A stretch of 35,153 nt of DNA. It comes from Sphaerisporangium sp. (GTDB taxonomy: Bacteria; Actinomycetota; Actinomycetes; Streptosporangiales; Streptosporangiaceae). A model generated the notes under the pieces. It was not told where the DNA came from. It did not search any database and worked only from the letters and a program-made list of their open reading frames with translations. The position numbers were made by a program, and so were the translations under genes. Where the stretch lies: contig JAOPYI010000294.1 in the NCBI GenBank assembly GCA_025964675.1, positions 1-35,153 on the forward strand. Direction: 5' to 3'. Positions 7,873-15,143 of this stretch are shown here, one piece after another; the first letter of the stretch is position 1, and every line of letters starts with the position of its first letter.

Positions 7873-9432
7873 TCACACTACTGCCGGTTCCTTGTTCTCC
7901 GGTCGAGCGGCGAGGGTCGCCACCGTAGGCTTACCCGGAAGCCACTTCGCCACCACTGCCGCGCCGATCAGCGCGACCACCGCGCCGCACAGGGCGGTCA
8001 GGTGCATGCCGTCCATGAACGCCTGCTTGGCGGGCGCGACCAGCGAGACGCCGTTCGGCCCGAGTGCCTGCGCGGCACCCATGGTGGCTGTGATCGACTC
8101 GCCCGCCGCGTGACGGAGGTTCTCCGGCAGCACGGTCAGCGACCCGGCCACGTTGGTGCGGTAGGTCGCCGACAGGAGCGAGCCGAGGATCGCGACGCCG
8201 AGCGCCCCGCCCACCTGCCGGACGGTGTTGGTCATGGCCGAGCCGACGCCCGCCTTCTCGCGGGGCAGCGAGGACATGACGGCCTCGGTCGCGGGCGGGT
8301 TGATGTTGGCCATGGCCGCGCCCTGCACGAAGCCGATGATCTCGAAGACCCAGATCGAGGTGTCGACCTGGAGCAGCGTGTAGCTCGCCAGCGAGCCGGC
8401 CACGACGACCAGGCTGACGGTGGCGACGACCTTGCCTCCGAACCGCCGGACCATCTGGGCGCTGAGCGGGGAGAAGATGATCTGCGCGGCGGCGAACGGC
8501 AGCACCAGCGCGCCGGCCTGCAACGGGCTGTAGCCCTTGACGATCTGCAGGTAGAACGCCAGGAAGAACATCACTCCCATCATGGAGAAGAACACGAGCC
8601 CGACGCTGGCGACGGCCGTGGAGAACTTCGGGATCGCGAAGTACCGCACGTCGAACGCCGGGTGGGCCGTCCTGCGCTCATGCCAGACGAAGGCCACGAG
8701 CACCGCGACGCCGGCCAGGGTCGGCACCCAGACCTCGGGGTTGGTCACCGTGCCGAGCTCGCCGCCCTTGATGATGCCGTAGACGACGCCGACCAGGCCG
8801 ATGATGGAGAGCAGCACCCCAAGGGGGTCGAGCTGGGCCTTGTCGGGGTTCCTCGACTCCGGCACCAGGAACGCGATCAGCAGGAAGCTGATGATCACGA
8901 CAGGCACGTTCACCAGGAACACCGAGCCCCACCAGAAGTGCTCGAGCAGCACGCCGCCGGTGATCGGGCCGACGGCGATGGCCAGGCCGACGCCTCCGGC
9001 CCAGATGCCGATCGCCTTGCCGCGCTCCTCCGGCGCGAAGACGTTGGAGATGATCGCGAGTGTGGCCGGCATGACGGCGGCGCCGCCCAGACCCATGGCG
9101 GCCCGCGCGAAGATCAACTGAGTGGGGTCCTGCGAGTAGGCGCTGGCAAGCGATGCCAGGCCGAACAGCACCATGCCGACCTGCAGCATGCGCCTGCGCC
9201 CGAACCGGTCACCGAGCACCCCGAAGGTGAACAGCAGCCCCGCGAAGACCAGCGTGTAGGAGTTGATGGCCCATTCGAGCTGGCTCTGCGTCGCCCCGAG
9301 CCCCGCCTCGGGATCGGAAATGACCTTCAGCGCGACGTTGAGAATCGTGTTGTCGAGAACGATCGCCAGCAGGCTGAATACCATCACGCCGAGGATCTGC
9401 CATCGGCGTGGGTGACCTGTCGGTTGTTCCAT
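7873..9432 (-). CDS. DHA2-family MFS multidrug transporter (EmrB/QacA type)
   Basis: 519 aa with about 14 hydrophobic segments, the DHA2 topology. Motifs: LDNTILNVAL (TM1 motif D1), GVLGDRFGRRRML (loop 2-3), and AVGPITGGVL (motif C in TM5, diagnostic of drug:H+ antiporters). It exports unknown, probably lipophilic or cationic, compounds in exchange for protons. Start: ATG (MEQPTGHPRRWQ) with an AGGGGGC ribosome binding site six bases before; the reading frame is open for another 50 codons upstream but these are non-conserved and overlap the repeat array. It is transcribed ahead of tetR with a 7-bp gap. Confidence 0.94.
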   Translation of the reverse strand: MEQPTGHPRRWQILGVMVFSLLAIVLDNTILNVALKVISDPEAGLGATQSQLEWAINSYTLVFAGLLFTFGVLGDRFGRRRMLQVGMVLFGLASLASAYSQDPTQLIFARAAMGLGGAAVMPATLAIISNVFAPEERGKAIGIWAGGVGLAIAVGPITGGVLLEHFWWGSVFLVNVPVVIISFLLIAFLVPESRNPDKAQLDPLGVLLSIIGLVGVVYGIIKGGELGTVTNPEVWVPTLAGVAVLVAFVWHERRTAHPAFDVRYFAIPKFSTAVASVGLVFFSMMGVMFFLAFYLQIVKGYSPLQAGALVLPFAAAQIIFSPLSAQMVRRFGGKVVATVSLVVVAGSLASYTLLQVDTSIWVFEIIGFVQGAAMANINPPATEAVMSSLPREKAGVGSAMTNTVRQVGGALGVAILGSLLSATYRTNVAGSLTVLPENLRHAAGESITATMGAAQALGPNGVSLVAPAKQAFMDGMHLTALCGAVVALIGAAVVAKWLPGKPTVATLAARPENKEPAVV

Positions 9433-9465
9433 GGTTGCCCCCTGTATACGGCTTTTGCAAGATAT

Positions 9466-9534
9466 TTCGATACGGTGGAGTTTCGCAACGATACCGTAGC
9501 GCTTCTGAATTCGATACGCAACCGTCCCGTTTCG
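9466..9534. promoter_or_regulatory. GATAC repeat array, probable TetR operator region
   Basis: TTCGATACG occurs at 9466-9474 and 9510-9518, with ACGATACCG at 9488-9496. The GATAC cores start at 9469, 9490 and 9513, about two helical turns apart. GTTTCG(C/T)AAC follows twice (from 9480 and 9529), making imperfect inverted pairs CGATACG...GTTTCG. The array lies 34-102 bp upstream of the pump start, where its promoter must be. Binding by the co-transcribed TetR is inferred. Confidence 0.55.
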
Positions 9535-9774
9535 TAACCCTGGCGTGGGTTGGGGGCCATATGACGTACGTGTCCGCGCCATGAAAGCCGCGACTCCTGC
9601 TCACCGCCGGCTGTACGGGCGATTTGCGAAGCGGATGCCCCAGGGTGACGCGGATCTCGGGGTGTGAGGGGATGAGGAGGGGGCATCCCAGGTGTTGCCA
9701 TAAGGGTCAGGCGTGGGATGATCTGACCGTCCGGGGACGCCACAGGGGCGCCTCGAGGCCTGGAGGGATCCACG
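9535..9774. other. Intergenic stretch before panB
   Basis: Together with the repeat array this makes a 342-bp non-coding interval between the pump and panB. It holds a distant inverted repeat GGATGCCCC/GGGGCATCC (9632-9640 and 9680-9688) and the panB ribosome binding site GGAGGGA (9762-9768). No convincing small ORF or clear promoter was found. Confidence 0.5.
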
Positions 9775-10626
9775 ATGTCCTCTACGTCAAGCGTTTCCAG
9801 CTCGTCGACCGCGCTCTACGGCGGCAAAGCTGGGCGAAGAGTGACCGTCCGCGACATCTCTGCCGCAAAGGAACGCGGCGAGAGATGGCCCATGGTCACC
9901 GCCTACGACGCGATGACGGCCAGGGTCTTCGACGAGGCCGGGATTCCGGTCCTGCTCGTCGGCGACTCGGCCGCGATGGTCGTGTACGGCTACGACTCCA
10001 CCCTTCCCGTCTCCGTCGACGACCTCCTCCCTCTGACGGCGGCGGTCGTCCGCGGCTCGTCCCGCGCGATGGTGGTGGCCGACCTCCCGTTCGGCTCCTA
10101 CCAGTCGTCCCCGCAGCAGGCGCTGGAGTCGGCGGCGCGCTTCATGAAGGAGGCGGGTGCGCACGCGGTCAAGCTGGAAGGCGGCCGCCGCGTCCTTCCC
10201 CAGGTCGAGACGCTCGTCTCGGCGGGGATCCCCGTCATGGGCCACCTCGGCCTGACCCCGCAATCCGTCAACGTCTTCGGCGGCTACCGCGTGCAGGGCC
10301 GCGGCCAGTCGGGCGACGAGCTGATGGCCGACGCCAAGGCCCTGGAGCACGCGGGCGTGTTCTCCGTCGTGCTGGAATGCGTCCCCGCCGACCTGGCCGC
10401 CCGGGTGACGTCCGCGCTGTCGGTCCCCACGATCGGCATCGGCGCGGGCCCCTCGTGTGACGCCCAGGTGCTCGTCTGGCAGGACCTCATGGGCCTCACG
10501 CCCCACCCGGCGAAGTTCGTGAAGAAGTACTTCGACCTGGCCGGGGAGATGGACCACGCGGTCCGCGCCTTCGCCGACGAGGTCATCTCCGGCGCCTTCC
10601 CGGCTCCGGAGCACAGCTACCGCTGA
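9775..10626 (+). CDS. panB: 3-methyl-2-oxobutanoate hydroxymethyltransferase
   Basis: First committed step of pantothenate/CoA synthesis: transfers the hydroxymethyl group of methylene-THF to alpha-ketoisovalerate, giving ketopantoate; cytoplasmic, decameric Mg2+ enzyme. 283 aa. Family blocks seen: [30 protein letters not shown] (metal site Asp), [35 protein letters not shown] (catalytic Glu) and TIGIGAG. The first ~20 residues are Ser-rich and not conserved. ATG start six bases after GGAGGGA. panC and panD are not adjacent. Convergent with the PLP enzyme gene 50 bp downstream; no strong hairpin was seen between them. Confidence 0.96.
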   Translation: MSSTSSVSSSSTALYGGKAGRRVTVRDISAAKERGERWPMVTAYDAMTARVFDEAGIPVLLVGDSAAMVVYGYDSTLPVSVDDLLPLTAAVVRGSSRAMVVADLPFGSYQSSPQQALESAARFMKEAGAHAVKLEGGRRVLPQVETLVSAGIPVMGHLGLTPQSVNVFGGYRVQGRGQSGDELMADAKALEHAGVFSVVLECVPADLAARVTSALSVPTIGIGAGPSCDAQVLVWQDLMGLTPHPAKFVKKYFDLAGEMDHAVRAFADEVISGAFPAPEHSYR

Positions 10627-10675
10627 TCACCCCGCTCCGGCCGTACCCGCCGAGGGGATCGCCTCTGGTCCCGGC

Positions 10676-11851
10676 TCAACCCGCGAGGGCCTGTTCGAAG
10701 TCCGCCCACAGGTCCTCGGGGTGCTCGATTCCCACGGCGACCCGTACGGTGCCCTCGCCGATCCCGGAGCGCTCCAGCTCCTCGGCGGTCAGCGTGCGGT
10801 GGGAGGTGGTGGCCGGGTGCAGGATCAGCGTCTCGACGCCGCCCAGCGAGGGTGCGAGGAGCGCCAGCCGTACCGAGCTCATGAACCTCTCGCCTGCCGC
10901 GCGCCCGCCGACCAGGTCGAACGAGAACACGCCCCCGAAGTCGGGCATGAGCTTGGCGGCCAGCTCGTATGAACGGTGGCCGGGCAGGCCCGGCCAGTGG
11001 ACGGCGACGACGGCGGGGTGCTCGGCCAGGCGGGTGGCGAGCAGGCGGGTGTTGTCACAGTGCCGTGCCATGCGCAGGGGAAGCGTCTGCATGCCCCGCA
11101 GCGTCAGCCATGCGGCGAAGGGGTCGAGAGTGGCGCCGAGCTTCGTGGAGAACGCCCAGACCTTGCGGTACAGCGCGTCGTCGCCGAAGACGGCGATCCC
11201 GCCGACCACGTCGCTGTGACCGCTCAGGTACTTCGTCGTGGAGTGGACGACGATGTCGGCGTCGTGCTCGAGCGGGCGGCACAGCACCGGCGAGGCGAAG
11301 GTGTTGTCCACCACGGTGACCACGCCCGCCTCGCGCGCGGCGGCGCACATGCCGGGCAGGTCGGCCACCTGGGTCATCGGGTTGGCGATGGTCTCCAGGT
11401 AGAGCACCTTCGTCTCCGGGCGAACGGCCTCACGCACCGCCGAGGGGTCGTCCTCCGGGACGTAGGTGACCGAGATCCCGAACCGGCCGGCCAAGTCGGC
11501 GATCGTCGCGGCGGTCCCGCCGTACAGCGCGTTCTGAGCGATCACGTGGTCGCCTGGCTTGAGCAGGGCGAGCAGCACGGAGTTGATCGCGCCCATGCCG
11601 GAGCCGGCCGCGACGGCGGCCACGCCGCCTTCCAGTCCGGCGACCGCCTGCTCGAGGGCGCGCACGGTGGGGTTGCTGAGGCGCCCGTAGACGAAGGCGC
11701 CGTCGGGGCGGCCCATGCCGTCGGCGAAGACGGCCGGGTCCTCGAAGACGAATCCCGAGGTCTGGTAGAGAGGGGTCGAGATCGGCGTGCTGCCGTTCAG
11801 GGGCGGCTTCGGCAGGTGGACGGCCCGAGTTTCCGGATGCAGAGAGCTCAT
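10676..11851 (-). CDS. Cys/Met metabolism PLP-dependent enzyme (cystathionine gamma-synthase/lyase family)
   Basis: Acts in trans-sulfuration or methionine/cysteine catabolism; exact reaction not resolved. 391 aa, the usual family length. Seen: TPLYQTSGFVFEDP, FVYGRLSNPTVRALE, SGMGAINSVLLALLKPGDHVI, VVDNTFASP (PLP Asp), and STTKYLSGHSD with the Schiff-base Lys. The position of the methionine gamma-lyase Cys (LYGC) is Gly here (LYGGTAAT), which argues against a typical MGL and leaves cystathionine gamma-synthase, gamma-lyase or O-acylhomoserine sulfhydrylase. ATG start has no Shine-Dalgarno sequence but lies 7 nt after a -10 box, so the mRNA is probably leaderless. It lies 80 bp downstream of npdG on the same strand. 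Confidence 0.88.
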   Translation of the reverse strand: MSSLHPETRAVHLPKPPLNGSTPISTPLYQTSGFVFEDPAVFADGMGRPDGAFVYGRLSNPTVRALEQAVAGLEGGVAAVAAGSGMGAINSVLLALLKPGDHVIAQNALYGGTAATIADLAGRFGISVTYVPEDDPSAVREAVRPETKVLYLETIANPMTQVADLPGMCAAAREAGVVTVVDNTFASPVLCRPLEHDADIVVHSTTKYLSGHSDVVGGIAVFGDDALYRKVWAFSTKLGATLDPFAAWLTLRGMQTLPLRMARHCDNTRLLATRLAEHPAVVAVHWPGLPGHRSYELAAKLMPDFGGVFSFDLVGGRAAGERFMSSVRLALLAPSLGGVETLILHPATTSHRTLTAEELERSGIGEGTVRVAVGIEHPEDLWADFEQALAG

Positions 11852-11858
11852 GCCGTCA

Positions 11859-11888
11859 AGAATGGCCGTAAGAAGGACTGTTTGTCAG
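11859..11888 (-). promoter_or_regulatory. Promoter of the PLP enzyme gene (leaderless)
   Basis: Minus strand: CTGACA (-35), 18-bp spacer, CATTCT (-10), then 7 nt to the ATG. The -35 matches TTGACA at five of six bases. The spacing puts the transcription start at or next to the A of the ATG, consistent with the lack of a ribosome binding site. Confidence 0.5.
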
Positions 11889-11931
11889 ATCCACCTGCGC
11901 GCCGGGCAGCCCGGAGGAGACGGGAACGGTC

Positions 11932-12627
11932 TCAGACATCCGTGATCCGCAGGCCTGCGTGGGCCTTGTAGCGGCGGTTGATGGAGATCAGGTTGGCGGT
12001 GAACGCCTCGATCTGGTGGGCGTTGCGAAGGCGCCCGCCGTAGATGCCACGCACGCCGGGGATCCGCGACGCTAGGGCCTGCACTGTGTCGGTCGCCTCG
12101 CGGTCGTCGCCGAGCACGAGCACGTCGAGGTCGACCTCCGTGACCTCCGGGTCGAGCAGCAGCACGGCCGAGACGTGGTGGAACGCCGCGACGACACGGC
12201 TGCCGGTGAGGAGCGCCGCCGCCTGCTGGGCGGCGCTGCCCTCCTCTACTTCCAGCGCGAAAGCCCCCTGCTTGTCGAAGCCCAGCGGGTTCACGCAGTC
12301 GATGACCATCTTGCCGTCCAGCTCGGAGCGCAGCGGCTCCAGCAGGGACCGGTGCCCGTCCCACCGCACCGCCACGATGACGGCGTCGGCCTCCGAGGCC
12401 ACGACGGCGTTCTCCGCGCCGCGCAAGGGCAGGCCGGCGCCGAGGCTCCCGGCCGCCTCCTGCGCGCGGGAGGCGCTGCGCGAACCGATCAGGACGGAGT
12501 GCCCGGCCAGCGCGAACCGGCGGGCCAGTCCCTTGCCTTGGTTGCCGGTGCCGCCGAGGATTCCGATCGACAGGGCGCCGACATCCCGAAGCTCATCGCT
12601 CATGATCTCGCTCGTTTCCTCGCTCAC
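11932..12627 (-). CDS. npdG: F420H2:NADP+ oxidoreductase (NADPH-dependent F420 reductase)
   Basis: Hydride transfer between coenzyme F420 and NADP in the cytoplasm; supplies F420H2 for F420-dependent enzymes. 231 aa. The N-terminal Rossmann fold has GGTGNQGKG at 25-33, followed by IGSRSASRAQEAA, whose Arg-Ser suits the NADP 2'-phosphate. Further family blocks: VIVAVRWDGH, VIDCVNPLGFDKQG, RVVAAFHHVSAVLL, and the C-terminal NAHQIEAFTANLISINRRYKAHAGLRITDV region. GTG at 12627 is chosen because GGAGAG lies seven bases before it; the ATG eight codons later (MSDELRDV) is the alternative. Its presence implies the host makes F420. Divergent from the gene at 12693 across 65 bp. Confidence 0.92.
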   Translation of the reverse strand: MSEETSEIMSDELRDVGALSIGILGGTGNQGKGLARRFALAGHSVLIGSRSASRAQEAAGSLGAGLPLRGAENAVVASEADAVIVAVRWDGHRSLLEPLRSELDGKMVIDCVNPLGFDKQGAFALEVEEGSAAQQAAALLTGSRVVAAFHHVSAVLLLDPEVTEVDLDVLVLGDDREATDTVQALASRIPGVRGIYGGRLRNAHQIEAFTANLISINRRYKAHAGLRITDV

Positions 12628-12692
12628 CTCGCGACTCTCCTGATCATGCCAGGTGTTTCTTATCAGGACGGCGGCGGGGGCCGTGATGCACC

Positions 12693-13286
12693 ATGGGTTC
12701 CATGGACTCTGCGTCGGTGGCCTTCCTTCGCGAGGTGCTCTCCACGACCGGATGGATCGAGCGCACACGGGAGTTCGGGCTCTCCCTGCGCTCGACCCGC
12801 ACCCCCGGCGGGCTGCTGGTGGTGGGCACGCCGGAGGAGGAGCCGTGGCACCTCACCGCGCACCTCGACGACGAGGCGCGCATGTCCGGGCTCGCGCAGC
12901 TCGCCCCGACCCTGGTGCGGTGGTCCCCGCCGCCCGGGGCCCCGCCTCACCTGGCGGTGGGCGTCGACCGCATCGAGGCGGCGCGTCGGGGTGAGACCCT
13001 GTTCGTCGTGGCCGAGCGGAAGGCCCCGGTGCCGCTGCTCGAACGCCTCGACGACGCGAGGCGCACGGGGGCGACGATCCTCGCCCTCGACGGCGGCGAT
13101 CCGGAGCTGGAGGGCCTGGCCCACGACGCTCTGGCGGTGCCGCCCCTGGACGGCCTGTTCACCTTCGACGCCGCCCAGCATCTGGTCAGCATGGCCGCCG
13201 GCGAGACCTCGCGGTCACGCACCGGCCTTCTCGACCGGCTGGCCCGGCTCGCCGAGCGCATCACCGGCCCCCGGATCACCGACTGA
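12693..13286 (+). CDS. Conserved actinobacterial protein of unknown function
   Basis: 197 aa, soluble, no signal peptide or membrane segment. Pattern recalled from actinomycete hypotheticals: TPGGLLVVGTPEEEPWHL, AHLDDEARMSGL, APTLVRWSPPPGAPPHLAVGVDRIEAA. The middle (about 110-170: ETLFVVAERKAPVPLLERL, DDARRTGATILALDGGD, LEGLAHDALAVPP) reads like an alternating beta/alpha sheet with the rhythm of a SIS (sugar isomerase) domain, but the SIS signature serines are absent. That resemblance is my inference. Two ATGs (12693 and 12702) are possible and neither has a ribosome binding site. Divergent from npdG. Confidence 0.75.
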   Translation: MGSMDSASVAFLREVLSTTGWIERTREFGLSLRSTRTPGGLLVVGTPEEEPWHLTAHLDDEARMSGLAQLAPTLVRWSPPPGAPPHLAVGVDRIEAARRGETLFVVAERKAPVPLLERLDDARRTGATILALDGGDPELEGLAHDALAVPPLDGLFTFDAAQHLVSMAAGETSRSRTGLLDRLARLAERITGPRITD

Positions 13287-13287
13287 G

Positions 13288-13308
13288 CCGATCTTCGTCG
13301 GAGATCGG
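13288..13308 (+). terminator. Terminator hairpin after the 12693 gene
   Basis: CCGATCT-n7-AGATCGG immediately follows the stop codon, with perfect 7-bp arms and AAAA shortly after. Position and symmetry support a terminator. Confidence 0.55.
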
Positions 13309-13598
13309 GAGCAAAACGTTCACCTTGATGTGGCGCGGTTCCCTTCGCTTCTGATGCCTGCCCATCCGCGTCGCATGCCTGCTCCGGGGGACGGCCGTAC
13401 GGGCCGGACGGCGCGCGTAGCGTGAGCCGTCGCGGGCCAGGTGAGGCCCGCGCACCCACGGTCCGTACGGATCGGCTTCCACATCGACCAAGGGGGTTCA
13501 CTTGCGCCTGACACTCATGTGCCGAGACGATCGGGCCGCGTACACAGCTCATCGCCCAGAGTTACGGCAACACATCGCTTCCAGTGAGGCATGAGGCT
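13309..13598. other. Intergenic stretch without a recognised gene
   Basis: About 290 bp between the hairpin and the small membrane protein gene. Short reading frames exist on both strands but none has a ribosome binding site plus recognisable product. GTGAGG at 13584-13589 probably serves as the ribosome binding site of the next gene. Confidence 0.5.
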
Positions 13599-13874
13599 GT
13601 GGCGCTCTTCATCGATGTCTCCGGGCTGGTCGGCGCGGGGGCGTTGCTCTTCGCGTACGCCATGCTGTCGATGCGTAAGTGGGCCGGTCACGAGGTGGGC
13701 TACCAGCTCATCAACTTCGGCGGCGGGGTCGCGCTCATGGTCAACTCCGCCTTCCACCTCGCGTGGCCGTCGGCCGCGCTCAACCTCATCTGGAGCGGCA
13801 TCGGCATACTGACCCTCTGGCGGCTCGTCACCACGCGACCGTGGAAGCGGCGGCACATCCCGGACGGCGGCTAG
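13599..13874 (+). CDS. Small membrane protein, CBU_0592 family
   Basis: About 91 aa and nearly all hydrophobic: three membrane segments, FIDVSGLVGAGALLFAYAML, the conserved block GYQLINFGGGVALMVNSAFH, and WPSAALNLIWSGIGILTLW, then a basic tail (RPWKRRH). This is the CBU_0592 domain pattern; the biochemical role is unknown. GTG at 13599 is preferred because GTGAGG lies nine bases upstream; GTG at 13584 would add five residues. Its TAG stop shares the tetranucleotide CTAG with the stop of the convergent small gene. Confidence 0.8.
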   Translation: MALFIDVSGLVGAGALLFAYAMLSMRKWAGHEVGYQLINFGGGVALMVNSAFHLAWPSAALNLIWSGIGILTLWRLVTTRPWKRRHIPDGG

Positions 13875-14053
13875 TCGCCGTCCCACTCCTTGTCGCCTTC
13901 CTGCCAGGTCTTGTTGCGCGCGGCGGCCGTCTCCAGGGCCGCCGCCGCCTCCTCCCGGGTGGCGTAGGGACCCAGGCGGTCCTTGTTCGGGCAGCCCTTC
14001 TCGGGCTCGACCACCATGTGCTTCAGGCAGAACCACCACTGGTCACCGCTCAT
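13871..14053 (-). CDS. Small conserved actinobacterial protein, 60 aa
   Basis: Soluble acidic 60-residue protein beginning MSGDQWWFCLKHMVVE. It has two Cys residues (FCLKH and KGCPNKDR), then RLGPYATREEAAAALETAA. The Gly-Pro-Tyr followed by an EEA helix resembles the end of a SPOR-type repeat, but it is too short to be a full SPOR domain. ATG start five bases after GGAGG (GAGGAGGGC), a strong ribosome binding site. The stop codon overlaps that of the convergent CBU_0592 gene. Function unknown; the form recalls a family seen widely in actinomycetes. Confidence 0.8.
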   Translation of the reverse strand: MSGDQWWFCLKHMVVEPEKGCPNKDRLGPYATREEAAAALETAAARNKTWQEGDKEWDGD

Positions 14054-14143
14054 ATGCCCTCCTCGCCCGGGGGCCTTCGGGAATGTCTCCGAAACGCCCG
14101 CCGCGCTTGCTCTCAGGCACATCCTGCCCCCTTGGAGCGGAAC

Positions 14144-14149
14144 TAGACT
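14144..14149 (+). promoter_or_regulatory. -10 box of map (leaderless)
   Basis: TAGACT followed by exactly six bases and the ATG of map. This TANNNT-n6-ATG pattern is the known signature of leaderless actinobacterial transcripts. No Shine-Dalgarno sequence precedes the ATG, and no good -35 was seen. Confidence 0.55.
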
Positions 14150-14155
14150 TGGCGC

Positions 14156-15004
14156 ATGACGACACTGCTCCGGCCAGGACGGCTCTCGCCCGCACGCAAG
14201 GTCCCCGCCCACATCGAGCGCCCGGAGTATGTCGGCCGCAAGGAGCCCCGCAGGGGTGAGTCCGACGTCCAGACGCCCGAGATGATCGAGCGCATGCGCG
14301 TCGCCGGGCGCATCGCCGCCCAGGCACTCGAGGAGGTCGGCCGTCACATCGCCCCAGGCGTGACCACCGACGAGCTCGACCGCATCGGCCACGAGTTCCT
14401 GTGCGACCACGAGGCCTACCCCTCGACGCTCGGCTACCGGGGTTATCCCAAGTCGCTGTGCACCTCGCTCAACGAGGTGATCTGCCACGGCATCCCCGAT
14501 GACACCGTCCTGAACGACGGCGACATAATCAACATCGACATCACGGCCTACATCGGCGGGGTGCACGGCGACACCGACGCCACCTTCCTCGTCGGGGAGG
14601 TCGACGACGAGTCCCGGCTGCTGGTGGAGCGCACCCGCGAGGCGATGATGCGCGCGATCAAGGCGGTGGCTCCGGGGCGGCAGCTCAACATCGTGGGGCG
14701 GGTCATCGCGGCCTACGCCAAGCGATTCGGCTACGGCGTGGTCCGTGACTTCACCGGCCACGGCATCTCCACCTCGTTCCACTCCGGCCTCATCGTGCCG
14801 CACTACGACGACCCGTCCCTGTCGGTCACGCTGGTGCCCGGCATGACCTTCACGATCGAGCCGATGCTCACCCTCGGCACCATCGAGTACGACGTGTGGC
14901 CCGACGGCTGGACCGCCGTGACCAAGGACCGCAAGCGCACCGCCCAGTTCGAGCACACGATCGTCGTCACCGACTCGGGCAGCGAGATCCTCACCCTCCC
15001 CTGA
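14156..15004 (+). CDS. map: Methionine aminopeptidase, type I
   Basis: Removes the initiator Met from nascent proteins; dinuclear metal enzyme in the cytoplasm. 282 aa. The first ~38 residues are an extension with [13 protein letters not shown], common in actinobacterial MAPs, possibly ribosome-associated. The pita-bread fold starts at [21 protein letters not shown]. Metal ligands are visible: Asp in [11 protein letters not shown], Asp in HGDTDATF, His in FTGHGIST, Glu in FTIEPML, and Glu in [15 protein letters not shown] supplies the substrate-side His. ATG start lies 6 nt after a TAGACT box, so translation is probably leaderless. A hairpin follows 18 bp after the stop. Confidence 0.96.
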   Translation: MTTLLRPGRLSPARKVPAHIERPEYVGRKEPRRGESDVQTPEMIERMRVAGRIAAQALEEVGRHIAPGVTTDELDRIGHEFLCDHEAYPSTLGYRGYPKSLCTSLNEVICHGIPDDTVLNDGDIINIDITAYIGGVHGDTDATFLVGEVDDESRLLVERTREAMMRAIKAVAPGRQLNIVGRVIAAYAKRFGYGVVRDFTGHGISTSFHSGLIVPHYDDPSLSVTLVPGMTFTIEPMLTLGTIEYDVWPDGWTAVTKDRKRTAQFEHTIVVTDSGSEILTLP

Positions 15005-15022
15005 CCCCCGGAGCCTGGCTGG

Positions 15023-15045
15023 GGGACGCCGGCGAACGGCGTTCC
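15023..15045 (+). terminator. Terminator hairpin after map
   Basis: GGGACGCCG-n5-CGGCGTTCC, a 9-bp stem with one G-U pair, loop GCGAA, followed by TGTTC. It lies 18 bp past the map stop. Confidence 0.65.
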
Positions 15046-15105
15046 TGTTCGAGTCCCGCGAGTCTTCCGAGTGGCCGATCTTCTACGCTTGGCATTCGAT
15101 CCATC

Positions 15106-15129
15106 TATAGCGCGATAAATGCCGTTATA
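15106..15129. promoter_or_regulatory. AT-rich inverted repeat before the ThDP enzyme gene
   Basis: TATAGCG-n10-CGTTATA, 7-bp arms with one mismatch, ending 14 bp before the GTG start. It contains the only AT-rich, promoter-like sequence in this interval, so it may be both promoter and operator. No regulator lies next to it. Confidence 0.35.
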
Positions 15130-15143
15130 TGAGGAGACACCGC

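Noticed and set aside
7699-9537. 612-codon plus-strand frame opposite the DHA2 transporter
   Set aside because: Antisense shadow of a 14-TM protein; the translation is His/Asp/Gln-rich, the usual mirror of hydrophobic codons.
9632-9688. Inverted repeat GGATGCCCC/GGGGCATCC before panB
   Set aside because: Perfect 9-bp arms but a 39-nt loop and no link to a known leader or regulator; recorded only as part of the gap.
10676-11851. Methionine gamma-lyase as the specific name of the PLP enzyme
   Set aside because: The characteristic active-site Cys is Gly (LYGGT), so only the broader family is claimed.
12639-12667. CCTGAT-n17-ATCAGG between npdG and the 12693 gene
   Set aside because: Short arms with a wide spacer and partial overlap with the npdG ribosome binding site; indistinguishable from chance.
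15040-15062. TTCGAGTCCC resembling a tRNA T-arm after map
   Set aside because: No complementary 5-bp stem, no anticodon or D arm upstream; the preceding bases form the map terminator.
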